A stretch of DNA of 64,000 nt, from the NCBI GenBank assembly GCA_946480785.1, contig CAMLLD010000020.1:7349-71348 (forward strand), in the 5' to 3' direction. The stretch comes from an uncultured Blastocatellia bacterium. GTDB lineage: Bacteria > Acidobacteriota > Blastocatellia > Pyrinomonadales > Pyrinomonadaceae. The notes under the pieces were generated by a model, which ran no database searches, had not been told where the DNA came from, and saw only the letters and a list, made by a program, of their open reading frames with translations. Made by a program: the position numbers and the translations under genes. Below, piece by piece: positions 1-9,464 of the stretch; within the stretch, counting starts at the first letter, position 1, and each line of letters opens with the position of its first letter.

Positions 1-1
1 C

Positions 2-34
2 ACCCTCATCGGCAAGCTCTCGCAGGGCCACTAA
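2..34 (+). CDS. C-terminal end of a truncated upstream gene
   Basis: An open frame runs in from the left edge and ends at TAA (32-34), giving a ten-residue tail, TLIGKLSQGH. The stop lies 6 bases from the stop of the convergent gene that follows, which is the tight convergent packing seen elsewhere here. Too little is present to name a product, and it could be a chance frame. Confidence 0.3.
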   Translation, partial: TLIGKLSQGH

Positions 35-40
35 AAAGAT

Positions 41-1165
41 TCAGGCCAGAAAACTCCGCGCGGCGTCTTTGTTTTGTGTGAACTTCGACGTCTGCGCTTC
101 GAGTCGTTTCAATCTGTCGCGTGCTTCGTCGGCCCACTGGCTCTGCGAGTCTTTCGTCAAATACAGGCGCCAGTCTTCAGCCGCTTGTTGCGGTAGCTGC
201 AGGTACTCACGACAGAGCGCACGATTGAAGAGCGCCTCGAGCAAGGACGGATTCAACGCCAGCGCGCGGTTCAGGTGTTCGAGGGCTTCTGAAAGCGTGG
301 TAAAGCTCGCGACCTCATCGCCGTCGCGTTGATCGAGTTTCCCTTTTTCAAGCAAAGCCGCACCCAGATCACTTTGAAACTGCGCGTCGTTTGGCTTCGC
401 GTCAACCGCTTTCTTCAAGAGCGGAATGGCCTGGTCGAATTTTAGTTGCGTGACGTAGTACAAGCCGAGCGCGTGATCGGATGCCGCTCCCGGATCGTCT
501 TTTTGAGCATCACGCAACAGACGCTCTGCTCGCTCCTGCGAAAGCGTATCGATCTGCTTGTTATTGTTGCCTCTGGTGTTCGGCAGCGGCGCGTAATCGA
601 GTGCGGTGAGTCGAGATTCAACCGGACGCTGGAGACGGTAAGTAGACTTGAGCGCGAGCAGTCCTCGCTGTAGATCGCTTTGGTAAAAGAAACCTCGCCA
701 CACCACGAACGAAAGCGCGGCGACGACCAGTACCGTCACGGCAAAAGCCCACGCCGGATTGAGCGGCAGCGCGACCACGGAGTTCCCTGCGGGAGTTAGT
801 CGTCGCGGCAACCACCACCAGCGGGGACGCGGCCGGTCACCATCCTTCGAGAGTTTTTTTTCCTGCGGCTGGCGCAGTTCCGCCATTTTCCTGCCGGCAT
901 AACGAGCCAACGCCTGCGCGCGCCGCACGTCCGCCCGCCGCTCGTCCGTCGTCAGGAAATTCCGCTCAAAGTTTCGCCGTTCCGCGGCGGTGAACTCGTC
1001 CTTCACGTATTGATCGATCAAGTCTTCCTTGACCAATTGCAACTCTTCGAAGGCGTCATCATCCGCGAACAAACGTTCCTCGACCGCTTCGAGCTGCGTT
1101 TCCTGACTCAACTCGCCCAACAGGTATTGTTTCAGTGTGTTTCGGTCTATGCCATCCTGAGACAT
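41..1165 (-). CDS. Membrane-anchored TPR protein with anti-sigma-like N-terminus
   Basis: The 374-residue protein has a charged N-terminal region (about 1-95, 'LKQYLLGEL...') of the kind found on membrane partners of sigma factors in Acidobacteriota. One transmembrane helix (about 138-160) follows, then a C-terminal region with TPR-like helices (about 225-345, for example 'FDQAIPLLKKAVDAKPNDAQ'). It lies directly downstream of a sigma factor gene on the same strand with a 65-base gap, which suggests a sigma/anti-sigma type pair. The N-terminal region would face the cytoplasm and the TPRs the periplasm. No zinc-binding H-C-C motif is visible, so it is not a classic zinc anti-sigma factor. The regulatory role is inference; the TM-TPR layout is read directly. 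Confidence 0.75.
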   Translation of the reverse strand: MSQDGIDRNTLKQYLLGELSQETQLEAVEERLFADDDAFEELQLVKEDLIDQYVKDEFTAAERRNFERNFLTTDERRADVRRAQALARYAGRKMAELRQPQEKKLSKDGDRPRPRWWWLPRRLTPAGNSVVALPLNPAWAFAVTVLVVAALSFVVWRGFFYQSDLQRGLLALKSTYRLQRPVESRLTALDYAPLPNTRGNNNKQIDTLSQERAERLLRDAQKDDPGAASDHALGLYYVTQLKFDQAIPLLKKAVDAKPNDAQFQSDLGAALLEKGKLDQRDGDEVASFTTLSEALEHLNRALALNPSLLEALFNRALCREYLQLPQQAAEDWRLYLTKDSQSQWADEARDRLKRLEAQTSKFTQNKDAARSFLA

Positions 1166-1230
1166 CGGTTAACTTTCTTCGCTGGGGAAACCCTTACGCC
1201 CTCTAATGCGCTCCGCGCCCATATAATTTC

Positions 1231-1770
1231 TCACACCTCCTGCCCGAGGCATTGAATGAGACATGGCGTTATCGCCTTTTTTATTTGGTAGACGCGAATT
1301 CTCAAGGCATTTGCTGAAATACCGAGCCTCTCGGCTTGGTCGTGGCGGTCCTTTTTCTTGCCGTCAACGTACTCCAGAACCAGCGTGCGCTCATCCTGAG
1401 ACACCAACTCCAGGCAGTGCTCGAGACAACGGTCCTGGCGCTCGAGTTCGTCAGGGTCAGGCGGCTCAGGAACGGGCAGCGGGGCCGGCGTCGGTCTCTT
1501 ATTTTCCAGCATGATCATCTTGGCGACGGCCAGGAAGTAGTGCAAAGGATCCCCAACCCAGCCCTCGGAGATCTGCGGCACTTTGGTGATGACACGGTCG
1601 ATGGTGTCGTCTGCGAGGCGCTCGGCGTCAGCGAAGCCGCGGCTCGCAAACATTTCGATCAGCCGGCGGCGCACCGACTCGTATTTGCGAGCGGCCTGTT
1701 CACGGTCTGGGTTGAGCCAGAAGAGCAAAAGATCGAAGGCAGTCTGATCTATGACGTGCTTCTTACTCAT
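1231..1770 (-). CDS. RNA polymerase sigma factor, ECF-like
   Basis: A 179-residue protein with a sigma region 2-like N-terminal half ('FADAERLADDTIDRV', about 45-60) and a region 4 helix-turn-helix near the C-terminus ('LGISANALRIRVYQIKKAI', about 146-164). They are joined by a proline-rich linker around residues 90-105. Such proteins direct RNA polymerase to a small regulon. The ATG at 1770 is the first good start. The gene precedes the membrane TPR/anti-sigma-like gene, which fits control by that partner. The -35 and -10 determinants cannot be predicted from sequence alone. Confidence 0.85.
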   Translation of the reverse strand: MSKKHVIDQTAFDLLLFWLNPDREQAARKYESVRRRLIEMFASRGFADAERLADDTIDRVITKVPQISEGWVGDPLHYFLAVAKMIMLENKRPTPAPLPVPEPPDPDELERQDRCLEHCLELVSQDERTLVLEYVDGKKKDRHDQAERLGISANALRIRVYQIKKAITPCLIQCLGQEV

Positions 1771-1961
1771 CGGGAGTCGCGTTAAGAACGGAGCGTGACG
1801 GAACGAATAATGAACGAAGAGTAGTGAGACTGTCGCGCTGTGTCAATACAACAATAAAACATAGGGGTGCTAGGAGATGGGGAAATTGCTATAATCCGCT
1901 CTCCGCCCCCAAAACCCTGATCGCATTCTCCTCTGGGACAGGCACAGAACTTCGGATAGGT

Positions 1962-4541
1962 ATGTCTAAAACACCCGCTGACGGCGGATCCATCAGGGAT
2001 GGTTCGGCCTTTGAAACCGATCTCAAGAGTCCGGAACTCGCACCTTATTGGTTGTCCGCGTTGATTGATTCCGCTGACGACGCGATCATCAGCAAAACAC
2101 TCGACGGCATTATCACCAGTTGGAACCAGGGCGCGGAACGTATCTTCGGTTTCACGGCGGAAGAAGCAATCGGCAATTCGATCACGATCATCATTCCTCC
2201 CGATCATCTCGACGAAGAGCCTCAGATTCTCGCGCGCCTGCGGTCCGGTCAACGCATCGAGCACTTCGAGACCATTCGCCAGCGCAAGGACGGCAAACGT
2301 CTCGACATCTCGTTGACCGTCTCTCCGATCAAAGGCCCTGACGGCAGGATCGTCGGCGCGTCCAAGATCGCCCGCGATGTGACTGATCAACGACGAGCCC
2401 GGCACGATCTCGACGAAGCTACCGAACGTTTGCGACTGGCCCTCGCTGCGTCCCATCTCGGCGACTGGTCGTGGGACGCGGAAACAGACCTCGTTAATTT
2501 TTCGGAGACCGCGGCACGCATTTTCGGCATTTCAGTTCCGCAACTGACTTGGACCGAAATGAGGACGCTGCTGCACCCTGACGATCGTGAACGCGCGCGA
2601 GTGGCGATTGACCAGGCACTCAACGAGCACACCGATTACGATATCGAGTATCGGGTGATGCGTCCTGACAATGACGAAACTTGGATTTCCGCACGCGGCC
2701 GCGGCATCTACGGCGCCGGCGGCCGGGTGCTCGGAATGCTCGGCTTTGTTCAGGACATTTCCGACAGCAAGAGAACAGAAGAAACCCTGCGCGAGCAGGC
2801 TGACGCGCTCCGCACGCTCAACGAAGTGGGCCAACTGATCTCAGCAGAACTGGATCTGCACAAAACCGTGCAGGCCGTGACAGACGCGGCCACGGAGATC
2901 ACCGGCGCACGCTTCGGCTCCTTCTTCTACAACGTGCTGAACGAAGAAGGCGCATCGTACATGCTCTACACGCTCGCGGGTGTGCCGCGGGAAGCGTTTG
3001 TTCACTTTCCCATGCCGCGCGCGACCGATCTGTTTGGTCCAACTTTTCGCGGCGAAGGCGTCGTGCGCATCGCTGACGTAAAAAAGGATCCACGCTACGG
3101 CAAAAACTCTCCGTACTACGGCATGCCCGAAGGACACTTGCCGGTCGTGAGTTACCTCGCGGTGCCGGTTGTTTCCCGCTCCGGTGAAGTGCTCGGTGGT
3201 CTGTTCTTCGGCCATCCCGAGCCGGGCATTTTTACGGAACGTGACGAAATAGTTGTCGCGGGTCTGGCCTCGCAAGCCGCGGTCGCGATGGACAACGCGC
3301 GGCTTTATGAAACGGCGAAACGTGCGCGGGCCGAAGCAGAACGAGCAGCAGCAGAAAATGAGCGACTATATCGACAAGCGGAAGAATCGAGTCGTTTGAA
3401 AGACGAGTTTCTCGCGACCATTTCGCATGAGCTCCGCACACCTTTGAGCGCCATTCTCGGCTGGGCGCGCATGTTGCGCATGGGCCAGTTGTCGGGGGAC
3501 GACGCCGGCAAAGCGCTGGAAACCATCGAACGCAATGCGCGCGCGCAATCGCAACTGATCGACGACCTGCTCGACGTATCGCGCATCATCACCGGCAAGT
3601 TGCGCATGGACGTGCAGCCTGCCGATCCAAACTCGTTCATCGATGCGGCAGTGGAAGCTGTGCGGCCGGCAGCAGAGGCGAAAGGCGTTCGCGTGCAGAA
3701 GATCATGGACACGGGACCAGTCGCAATTCCTGGCGATCCCGTCAGGCTGCAACAGGTGGTTTGGAACCTGCTGTCGAACGCGATCAAGTTCACGCCGCGC
3801 GGCGGGCGGGTCCAGATACGTTCGCAGCGCGTGAACTCACATCTCGAGATCATCGTGACCGATACCGGCCAGGGCATCTCTGCGGATTTTCTGCCACACG
3901 TTTTCGATCGTTTTCGGCAGGCCGATCAGAAGACGAGCCGGCAGCATGGCGGCATGGGACTCGGCCTCGCGATCGTGCGTCACCTCGTGGAATTGCACGG
4001 GGGCAGCGTGCGCGCCGCCAGTGACGGCGAAGGCCACGGCGCGACGTTTACAGTGATGTTGCCGATCACACCGGTCTATCGTGTGGACGAGACCGGCGGG
4101 CGTGTGCATCCGGGAGCGCGAGACTTGTTGCGACCGCTGGACGACTGTTCCGAAAGTCTGAACGGACTGCGTGTGCTGGTAGTCGACGACGAAGCGGACA
4201 CGCGCGATTTGCTGAAGCAGGGTCTCGAATACTGCGGCGCGAAAGTGAAATGCGTCGGCACAGCGGAAGAAGCGCTGGACCTGTTGACGAGCAGTGCGCC
4301 GGACATTTTGATCAGTGACATCGGCATGCCCGTCGTCGACGGCTACGACTTGATCAAGCAGGTCCGTCGTCTGCCACCGGACCGCGGCAGTAAAGTCCCG
4401 GCGATTGCCTTGACGGCCTACACCCGCACCGAGGATCGCTTGCAAGCCTTACGCGCAGGTTACGACATGCACGTCCCGAAGCCCGTCGAGCTCGCGGAGT
4501 TGGTGGCGGTCGCAGCGACAGTCGTGCGACGGAAGAATTAA
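1962..4541 (+). CDS. Hybrid sensor histidine kinase (PAS-PAS-GAF-HisKA-HATPase-REC)
   Basis: I place the start at ATG 1962, preceded by a GGATAGG sequence, giving 859 residues; the frame is open further upstream but that part looks non-coding. Domains in order: PAS ('ALIDSADDAIISKTLDGII', about 25-150), a second PAS/PAC (about 165-285), GAF (about 300-465), HisKA with phospho-acceptor His489 in 'ISHELRTPL', HATPase_c (about 610-725, DTGQG and GLGLAIV boxes), and a C-terminal receiver with Asp786 in 'SDIGMP'. No transmembrane segment is visible, so it should be cytoplasmic. It stands alone, divergent from the sigma factor gene; its output partner is not apparent. The signal is unknown. Confidence 0.93.
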   Translation: MSKTPADGGSIRDGSAFETDLKSPELAPYWLSALIDSADDAIISKTLDGIITSWNQGAERIFGFTAEEAIGNSITIIIPPDHLDEEPQILARLRSGQRIEHFETIRQRKDGKRLDISLTVSPIKGPDGRIVGASKIARDVTDQRRARHDLDEATERLRLALAASHLGDWSWDAETDLVNFSETAARIFGISVPQLTWTEMRTLLHPDDRERARVAIDQALNEHTDYDIEYRVMRPDNDETWISARGRGIYGAGGRVLGMLGFVQDISDSKRTEETLREQADALRTLNEVGQLISAELDLHKTVQAVTDAATEITGARFGSFFYNVLNEEGASYMLYTLAGVPREAFVHFPMPRATDLFGPTFRGEGVVRIADVKKDPRYGKNSPYYGMPEGHLPVVSYLAVPVVSRSGEVLGGLFFGHPEPGIFTERDEIVVAGLASQAAVAMDNARLYETAKRARAEAERAAAENERLYRQAEESSRLKDEFLATISHELRTPLSAILGWARMLRMGQLSGDDAGKALETIERNARAQSQLIDDLLDVSRIITGKLRMDVQPADPNSFIDAAVEAVRPAAEAKGVRVQKIMDTGPVAIPGDPVRLQQVVWNLLSNAIKFTPRGGRVQIRSQRVNSHLEIIVTDTGQGISADFLPHVFDRFRQADQKTSRQHGGMGLGLAIVRHLVELHGGSVRAASDGEGHGATFTVMLPITPVYRVDETGGRVHPGARDLLRPLDDCSESLNGLRVLVVDDEADTRDLLKQGLEYCGAKVKCVGTAEEALDLLTSSAPDILISDIGMPVVDGYDLIKQVRRLPPDRGSKVPAIALTAYTRTEDRLQALRAGYDMHVPKPVELAELVAVAATVVRRKN

Positions 4542-4579
4542 GCCACCTCGCACAAAAACCAGACCTCACCCGCGACACT

Positions 4580-4608
4580 TTGACACTCTAGGTGTCCTTG
4601 GGTATGAT
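4580..4608 (+). promoter_or_regulatory. Sigma-70-type promoter of padR-ADOP operon
   Basis: TTGACA (4580-4585) and TATGAT (4603-4608) are separated by exactly 17 bases, a near-consensus housekeeping promoter about 40 bases upstream of the padR start. A GACAC/GTGTC inverted repeat (4582-4586 and 4592-4596) overlaps the -35 side. Confidence 0.75.
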
Positions 4609-4628
4609 GCCTACCGTTTCTAGGTATC
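4606..4628 (+). promoter_or_regulatory. Candidate PadR operator (inverted repeat)
   Basis: GATGCCTA (4606-4613) and TAGGTATC (4621-4628) form an imperfect inverted repeat with a 7-base centre and one mismatch. It overlaps the -10 end and the expected transcription start. PadR regulators commonly repress their own operon by binding such palindromes. Position supports this; binding is inference. Confidence 0.45.
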
Positions 4629-4649
4629 AACCCGTCGAAGGAGATCCAA

Positions 4650-4985
4650 GTGGCAAAGGACAAGGCCGATCTGTTACAGGGCACGCTCGACATGCTCATT
4701 CTTAAGGCGCTCTCGCTGGGAGAGTTGCACGGCTACGGGGTCATTCAACGCATTCGCCAGCTCTCCGACGAAATGCTGAACGTGGAGCAGGGTTCTTTGT
4801 ATCCCGCCCTCTATCGCATCGAACAAAAAGGCTGGGTCTCCGCGCGCTGGGACGTTCACGAGACCGGACGCGAAGCGAAGTTCTACAAACTCACGCGCGC
4901 CGGCCGTAAACAACTCGAAAACCAGGAAGCGAGTTGGGACCGGCTCGTACTCGCCATCGCTAAAGTTCGCCAGGCCACTGCCTAA
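4650..4985 (+). CDS. PadR-family transcriptional regulator
   Basis: A 111-residue winged-helix protein matching the PadR family throughout: 'LLQGTLDMLILKALSLGELHGYGV' is the typical N-terminal helix region, and 'VEQGSLYPALYRIEQKGWV' is the recognition helix and wing. The start is GTG at 4650, preceded by GAAGGAGA. In Acidobacteriota, PadR genes of this short type usually precede ADOP permeases, as here (31-base gap). It probably represses its own operon through the palindrome at 4606-4628 and responds to an unknown ligand or stress. Confidence 0.93.
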   Translation: MAKDKADLLQGTLDMLILKALSLGELHGYGVIQRIRQLSDEMLNVEQGSLYPALYRIEQKGWVSARWDVHETGREAKFYKLTRAGRKQLENQEASWDRLVLAIAKVRQATA

Positions 4986-5016
4986 AGCCCAATCAGCTAG
5001 ACAAGGATTTCGCCCC

Positions 5017-7683
5017 ATGAAGTGGTTCAACGTACTCCGCGACCGTTTGCGCGCTTTGCGCGGCCGCGAAACCGTAATCAACGACATCGATCGTGAAATG
5101 CGTTCGCATGTGGACTTGCAAACCGAAGCCAACATCCGCGCCGGCATGTCTCCCGCGAAGGCGCGCGACGAGGCGTGGCGCAGTTTTGGCAACCGCAACC
5201 GCGCGCTCGACGAAGCGTACGACGTGAAAGGCGGTGGCCTGTTTGAAACTACGCTGCAGGACGCACGTTACGGCGCGCGCATGCTCGCGAAGCACAAAGC
5301 GTTCACGGCGATCGCCGTCATTACCCTAGCCCTCGGCATCGGCGCAAACACCGCGATCTTTTCGGTCGTGAACGAACTGCTATTGCGGCCGCTTCCTTAT
5401 CGGGACGCGGATCGGATCGTGACGTTGTGGGAAGTGTCACCCGAAGGGCGTCATCAAAACACGACTTCACGGCAGAACTATCGCCAGTGGAAAGCGCAGG
5501 GCTCGAGTTTCGAACAGATGGCGGCGTTTACCGATCAGCGCGTGAATCTCACCGGCATCGGCGAGCCCGAAGAACTGTCGGTAACATTCGCCACGACCGA
5601 GTTTTTCAAAGTGCTCGGCGTCGACCCGATTCTCGGTCGCACTTTCCTGCCCGAGGACAATGAACCAGGCAAACAGGACGTTGCCGTATTGAGTTACGGT
5701 CTTTGGCAACGACGTTTCGGCGGACAGGCGAATATCGTGGGCCAGCCGATCACGCTCAACGCAGAGCAGTTCACCGTCATCGGCGTGATGCCGCCGGGAT
5801 TTCAGTTTCATATCAAAAGTCGTTCGGGCACGGGTCGTCCGGCTGAGCTGTGGTCCACCCTGCCGATGCCGGTGGGAGGAGGCGCGAATGAGATCGGCCG
5901 CTTTCTTTCCGTGGTTGGTCGTTTGAAGCCAGGCGTGTCGGCCGAACAGGCGGGCGCTGAGTTGAAAACAATCGAAGCGCGTTTGTCTGAAGCGATTCCG
6001 CAGTACAACAAGAACTACACGACGGAGCTGTTGCCGTTGCGCGAACAGTTTTTCGGCAACGTGCGACGGCCGCTGTGGTTGATGCTCGGCGCGGTTGGTT
6101 TCGTATTGCTGATCGCGTGTGCAAACGTCGCGAATCTTTTGTTATCGCTGGCGACGTCGCGTGAGAAAGAGATCGCGTTACGGGCGGCGCTCGGGGCGCG
6201 GCGCGTGCGTATCACGCGGCAGTTGTTGACGGAGAGTTTGTTGCTGGCGCTGCTCGGGAGTGTGTTTGGACTCGGTGTCGCATGGCTCGGCATCAAGGCG
6301 CTGGTGGCGATCAGTCCGCGCGATCTCGTCAGCTTGCAGACAGTGGGTTTGAACGTGCCGGTGTTGCTGTGGACGCTTGGTCTTTCGTTGTTGACGGGAC
6401 TCATCTTCGGACTCGCGCCCGCGCTGCATATCTCGCGGCTCAACCTGAACGATTCGCTGAAAGAAGGTGGCAAGTCGGAATCGGCGCAGGCGAGTGGCAG
6501 TCGTCGCTTGCGCAGCGCGCTCGTCGTTTCGGAAATCGCGCTCGCGGTTGTTTTGCTGGCGAGCGCGGGGCTGCTCATTAAGAGTTTCATGCGTCTCCAG
6601 CAAGTGGATCGCGGGTTCAGTACCGACAACATCCTGACGATGGTCGTGAGACTGCCGGACGCGAAGTACAGCAAGGATCCGGAGATTGTTTCCTTCTTCA
6701 CGCAGGCGCTCGAGCGTGTTCGCTCGTTGCCCGGCGTGCGTTCCGCGGGTGAGATTAATTTCCTGCCGCTGTACGGCGGGTTGGGTTCGGCAACTGGCTT
6801 CAAGATCGAAGGCCAGCCCGAGCCGCCGCCGGGTCAGGGGCCGAGTTGCGACGTGCGCGCCGCGGACGCCGGCTACTTTCAGACGATGGGCATTCCCCTC
6901 CTGCGCGGCCGGAATTTTTCCGAGCGTGAAGATACGGAAGCGAAACACGTCATACTCATCAACGAAGCGTTCGCGCGCAAACATTTTCCGAACGAAGATC
7001 CGATCGGGAAACGTTTGGACGTGGCGATGTTTGAGAAACCGTTTTGGGCGGAGATCATCGGTGTCGTCGGCAACGTGCGCTACGACAGTTTGATCGATGA
7101 GGCGCCGCCGGCCGTGTATTACGCACATCCGGATCTGACCTACCCGTTTATGACACTCGTGGTTCGCACCGACGGCGATCCGGCGGCGATCGCTCCGGCA
7201 GTGCAACGTGAGATTCGTTCAATCGATCCGAACCAACCGATTTCCGACGTGCGCACAATGGACCAGGTGATGTCGGAATGGGTGAGCCGTTCGCGCTTCA
7301 ACACGCTGCTGTTGGGATTGTTCGCGGGGCTCGCGACGTTATTGTCGGCGGTGGGGATCTTCGGCGTGATGAACTACTCGGTCGCCTTGCGCACGCGCGA
7401 ACTCGGACTACGCCTCGCGATCGGCGCACAGCCGCGCCAGGTGCTGATGCTCGTCTTACGGCAGGGACTGCTGTTAACCGTGTTCGGCGTCGTGCTTGGC
7501 CTCGCCGCCGCCTTCGCGCTGACACGCTTGTTGTCGGGCCTGCTCTTCGGCGTCGAAGCAGTCGACGTGAGCACGTTCACAACCATCTCATTCTTGCTCG
7601 TGATCGTTTCCCTGCTCGCCTGCTACCTCCCCGCTCGGCGCGCGATGCGCATCGATCCATTGCAGGCGCTGCGCTACGAGTGA
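5017..7683 (+). CDS. ABC transporter permease, ADOP (MacB/FtsX) family
   Basis: The 888-residue protein starts with a roughly 80-residue soluble extension ('DIDREMRSHVDLQTEANIRAG') typical of Acidobacterial duplicated orphan permeases. A MacB-type periplasmic core with a flanking first helix follows ('ALGIGANTAIFSVV', about 105-118). Two FtsX-type membrane modules come next (about 345-475 and 765-885); the second ends with the typical 'ARRAMRIDPLQALRYE'. No ATPase gene is adjacent, which is usual for this family. It sits in one operon with padR. Likely role: MacB-like export or envelope mechanotransmission in the inner membrane; the substrate is unknown. Confidence 0.93.
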   Translation: MKWFNVLRDRLRALRGRETVINDIDREMRSHVDLQTEANIRAGMSPAKARDEAWRSFGNRNRALDEAYDVKGGGLFETTLQDARYGARMLAKHKAFTAIAVITLALGIGANTAIFSVVNELLLRPLPYRDADRIVTLWEVSPEGRHQNTTSRQNYRQWKAQGSSFEQMAAFTDQRVNLTGIGEPEELSVTFATTEFFKVLGVDPILGRTFLPEDNEPGKQDVAVLSYGLWQRRFGGQANIVGQPITLNAEQFTVIGVMPPGFQFHIKSRSGTGRPAELWSTLPMPVGGGANEIGRFLSVVGRLKPGVSAEQAGAELKTIEARLSEAIPQYNKNYTTELLPLREQFFGNVRRPLWLMLGAVGFVLLIACANVANLLLSLATSREKEIALRAALGARRVRITRQLLTESLLLALLGSVFGLGVAWLGIKALVAISPRDLVSLQTVGLNVPVLLWTLGLSLLTGLIFGLAPALHISRLNLNDSLKEGGKSESAQASGSRRLRSALVVSEIALAVVLLASAGLLIKSFMRLQQVDRGFSTDNILTMVVRLPDAKYSKDPEIVSFFTQALERVRSLPGVRSAGEINFLPLYGGLGSATGFKIEGQPEPPPGQGPSCDVRAADAGYFQTMGIPLLRGRNFSEREDTEAKHVILINEAFARKHFPNEDPIGKRLDVAMFEKPFWAEIIGVVGNVRYDSLIDEAPPAVYYAHPDLTYPFMTLVVRTDGDPAAIAPAVQREIRSIDPNQPISDVRTMDQVMSEWVSRSRFNTLLLGLFAGLATLLSAVGIFGVMNYSVALRTRELGLRLAIGAQPRQVLMLVLRQGLLLTVFGVVLGLAAAFALTRLLSGLLFGVEAVDVSTFTTISFLLVIVSLLACYLPARRAMRIDPLQALRYE

Positions 7684-7702
7684 GGTCGTCGTAGGAAGTC
7701 AA

Positions 7703-7747
7703 TCCGCAGATTACGCAGACCAAAAAGAAAACTGCGTAATCTGTGGA
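7703..7747. repeat. Intergenic inverted repeat (16-bp arms)
   Basis: TCCGCAGATTACGCAG (7703-7718) pairs with CTGCGTAATCTGTGGA (7732-7747) with one mismatch across an A-rich 13-base loop. It lies 20 bases after the ADOP gene stop and just before pilS. The A-rich loop and lack of a T-tract argue against a simple terminator. I recall similar CAGATTACGCAG palindromes scattered in acidobacterial genomes, but that is from memory. Confidence 0.6.
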
Positions 7748-7767
7748 TGTGATACGCTTTTTGGCCG

Positions 7768-9450
7768 ATGACGACGCCAGAAGGCACCGGCGAGTCCGGC
7801 AGAACGGCGGGATCGAAACTCGGTTGGCTCATTGCCGGTCGGTTGGTGACGGCACTCCTGCTGAGCGTCTTCGGCACCATTTGGACCAGGGCCGGAGAAC
7901 CACAACAAGCGATCAATAAGAGTCTCGTTCTGCTCACGCTCGTCGCGGGACTCACGATCGTTTACGCGATCGTTTTTCGTCTTTCCAAAAACATCCTCGC
8001 CCAGGCTCGTTTTCAACTCGCCGTTGATGCGCTGCTGGTCACGTGGCTCGTTTGGTCTTCCGGCGCGATTCAATCACCTTACATAGCGCTTTACATCGTA
8101 ATCATCGCGCTTTCGAGCCTGTTTCTCGGCCCGCGCGGCGCGCTCATCACCTCGGTCGTTTGCGCCGTTGCGTTCACCGCCAGCGCGCTCGCGATCACCG
8201 GCATTCTCGGTCCCACGACAACGACTGCGAACCTCGTCGGCGGCTCGTTGTCGCAAACGGTCCAATGGGTCGGATTATTCGATCTCGCATTTCTCGTCGT
8301 CGGTCTGCTGTCCGCGCGACTCGCTGAACGTCAATCGCGTTCTGACGTCCGGCTGCAAGCGGCAAAACAATCGCTCGCGAACTTACGCGCGCTGCACGAA
8401 CGCATCGTCGCGTCGATCCGCTCGGGCGTCGTGACCACGGATCTCGCCGGACGTATCTACACCTTCAACGCCGCCGCCGAAGAGATCACCGGCTATCGCG
8501 AAGAAGCGATTCGCGGCGAAGAGGCATCGATCCTCTTCGGCGACATCACGGACCAAATCGCGCAATCGCTGCGCGCCTTACAAGCCGGCGAAACGAGCCC
8601 GCGCTTCGAATCGAACTGCAACACCGCGGACGGAATGCGCGCCCGACTCGGTTTCAGCATCTCGCCACTCTCCACCGAAGCAGGCGAGACGACCGGCATG
8701 GTGATCACGTTTCAAGATCTAACCCAGGTCAGAACGCTCGAAGAAACATCGCGACGCCAGGATCGCCTCGCTGCGATCGGACGCATGGCCGCGTCGATCG
8801 CGCACGAGATCCGCAACCCACTCGCAGCGATGCGCGGCTCGATCCAGATGCTGCGTTCGGAAGTCGACAGCGACTCGTCGCAAGCCGAGTTGATGGAGAT
8901 CATCCTGCGCGAATCGGATCGTCTCAACCGCATCATCACCGACTTCCTGAGCTACGCGCGGCCGCGTTCACTCATCCAGGCGCGCGTCGACGTCGGCGAT
9001 CTGCTTCATCAAACGTTCGCGTTGCTGCGGCACAGTCCGGAGATTGGCCCAAACCAAACAGTCACCGAAGAACTGCCGGCCGCGCCGATATTCGCCGAAG
9101 CAGACGAAGGCCAGTTGAAACAAGTCTTCTGGAACCTCGCGCGCAACGCGTTGCAGGCGATGCCGCAAGGTGGAACGCTGCGCGCAACGCTCGCAAATAA
9201 TTCCGACAGTCGCTTGCGAATCGAGTTTTCCGACACCGGGCGCGGCATGTCGCCGGATCAAGTCGAACATCTCTTCGAACCGTTTTCCTCGACGACGGGC
9301 GGCACGGGCCTGGGGCTCTCAATTGTTTATCAAATCATTCGCGATCATGGTGGTACAATCAACGTCCGCAGTCGCGAAGGACAGGGAACAACCATCACGG
9401 TCGAATTACCGCTGGCCACGAATACAGACGAAGCAGTCGCTGCTGACTAA
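7768..9450 (+). CDS. pilS: Membrane sensor histidine kinase PilS-like
   Basis: 560 residues. About six transmembrane helices fill residues 20-190. A short coiled coil leads to a PAS domain (about 210-320). HisKA follows with His346 in 'SIAHEIRNPL', then HATPase_c with 'DTGRGMS' and 'GGTGLGLSIVY' boxes. This layout (six helices plus PAS plus NtrB-type kinase) is that of PilS. The identification is strengthened by context: a sigma-54-dependent response regulator starts 14 bases downstream, followed by two type IV pilin genes. Expected role: monitor pilin level in the inner membrane and phosphorylate PilR. It could be a general NtrB-like kinase, but the pilin linkage makes PilS the best name. 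Confidence 0.85.
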   Translation: MTTPEGTGESGRTAGSKLGWLIAGRLVTALLLSVFGTIWTRAGEPQQAINKSLVLLTLVAGLTIVYAIVFRLSKNILAQARFQLAVDALLVTWLVWSSGAIQSPYIALYIVIIALSSLFLGPRGALITSVVCAVAFTASALAITGILGPTTTTANLVGGSLSQTVQWVGLFDLAFLVVGLLSARLAERQSRSDVRLQAAKQSLANLRALHERIVASIRSGVVTTDLAGRIYTFNAAAEEITGYREEAIRGEEASILFGDITDQIAQSLRALQAGETSPRFESNCNTADGMRARLGFSISPLSTEAGETTGMVITFQDLTQVRTLEETSRRQDRLAAIGRMAASIAHEIRNPLAAMRGSIQMLRSEVDSDSSQAELMEIILRESDRLNRIITDFLSYARPRSLIQARVDVGDLLHQTFALLRHSPEIGPNQTVTEELPAAPIFAEADEGQLKQVFWNLARNALQAMPQGGTLRATLANNSDSRLRIEFSDTGRGMSPDQVEHLFEPFSSTTGGTGLGLSIVYQIIRDHGGTINVRSREGQGTTITVELPLATNTDEAVAAD

Positions 9451-9464
9451 CAATCCAAAGTCTT

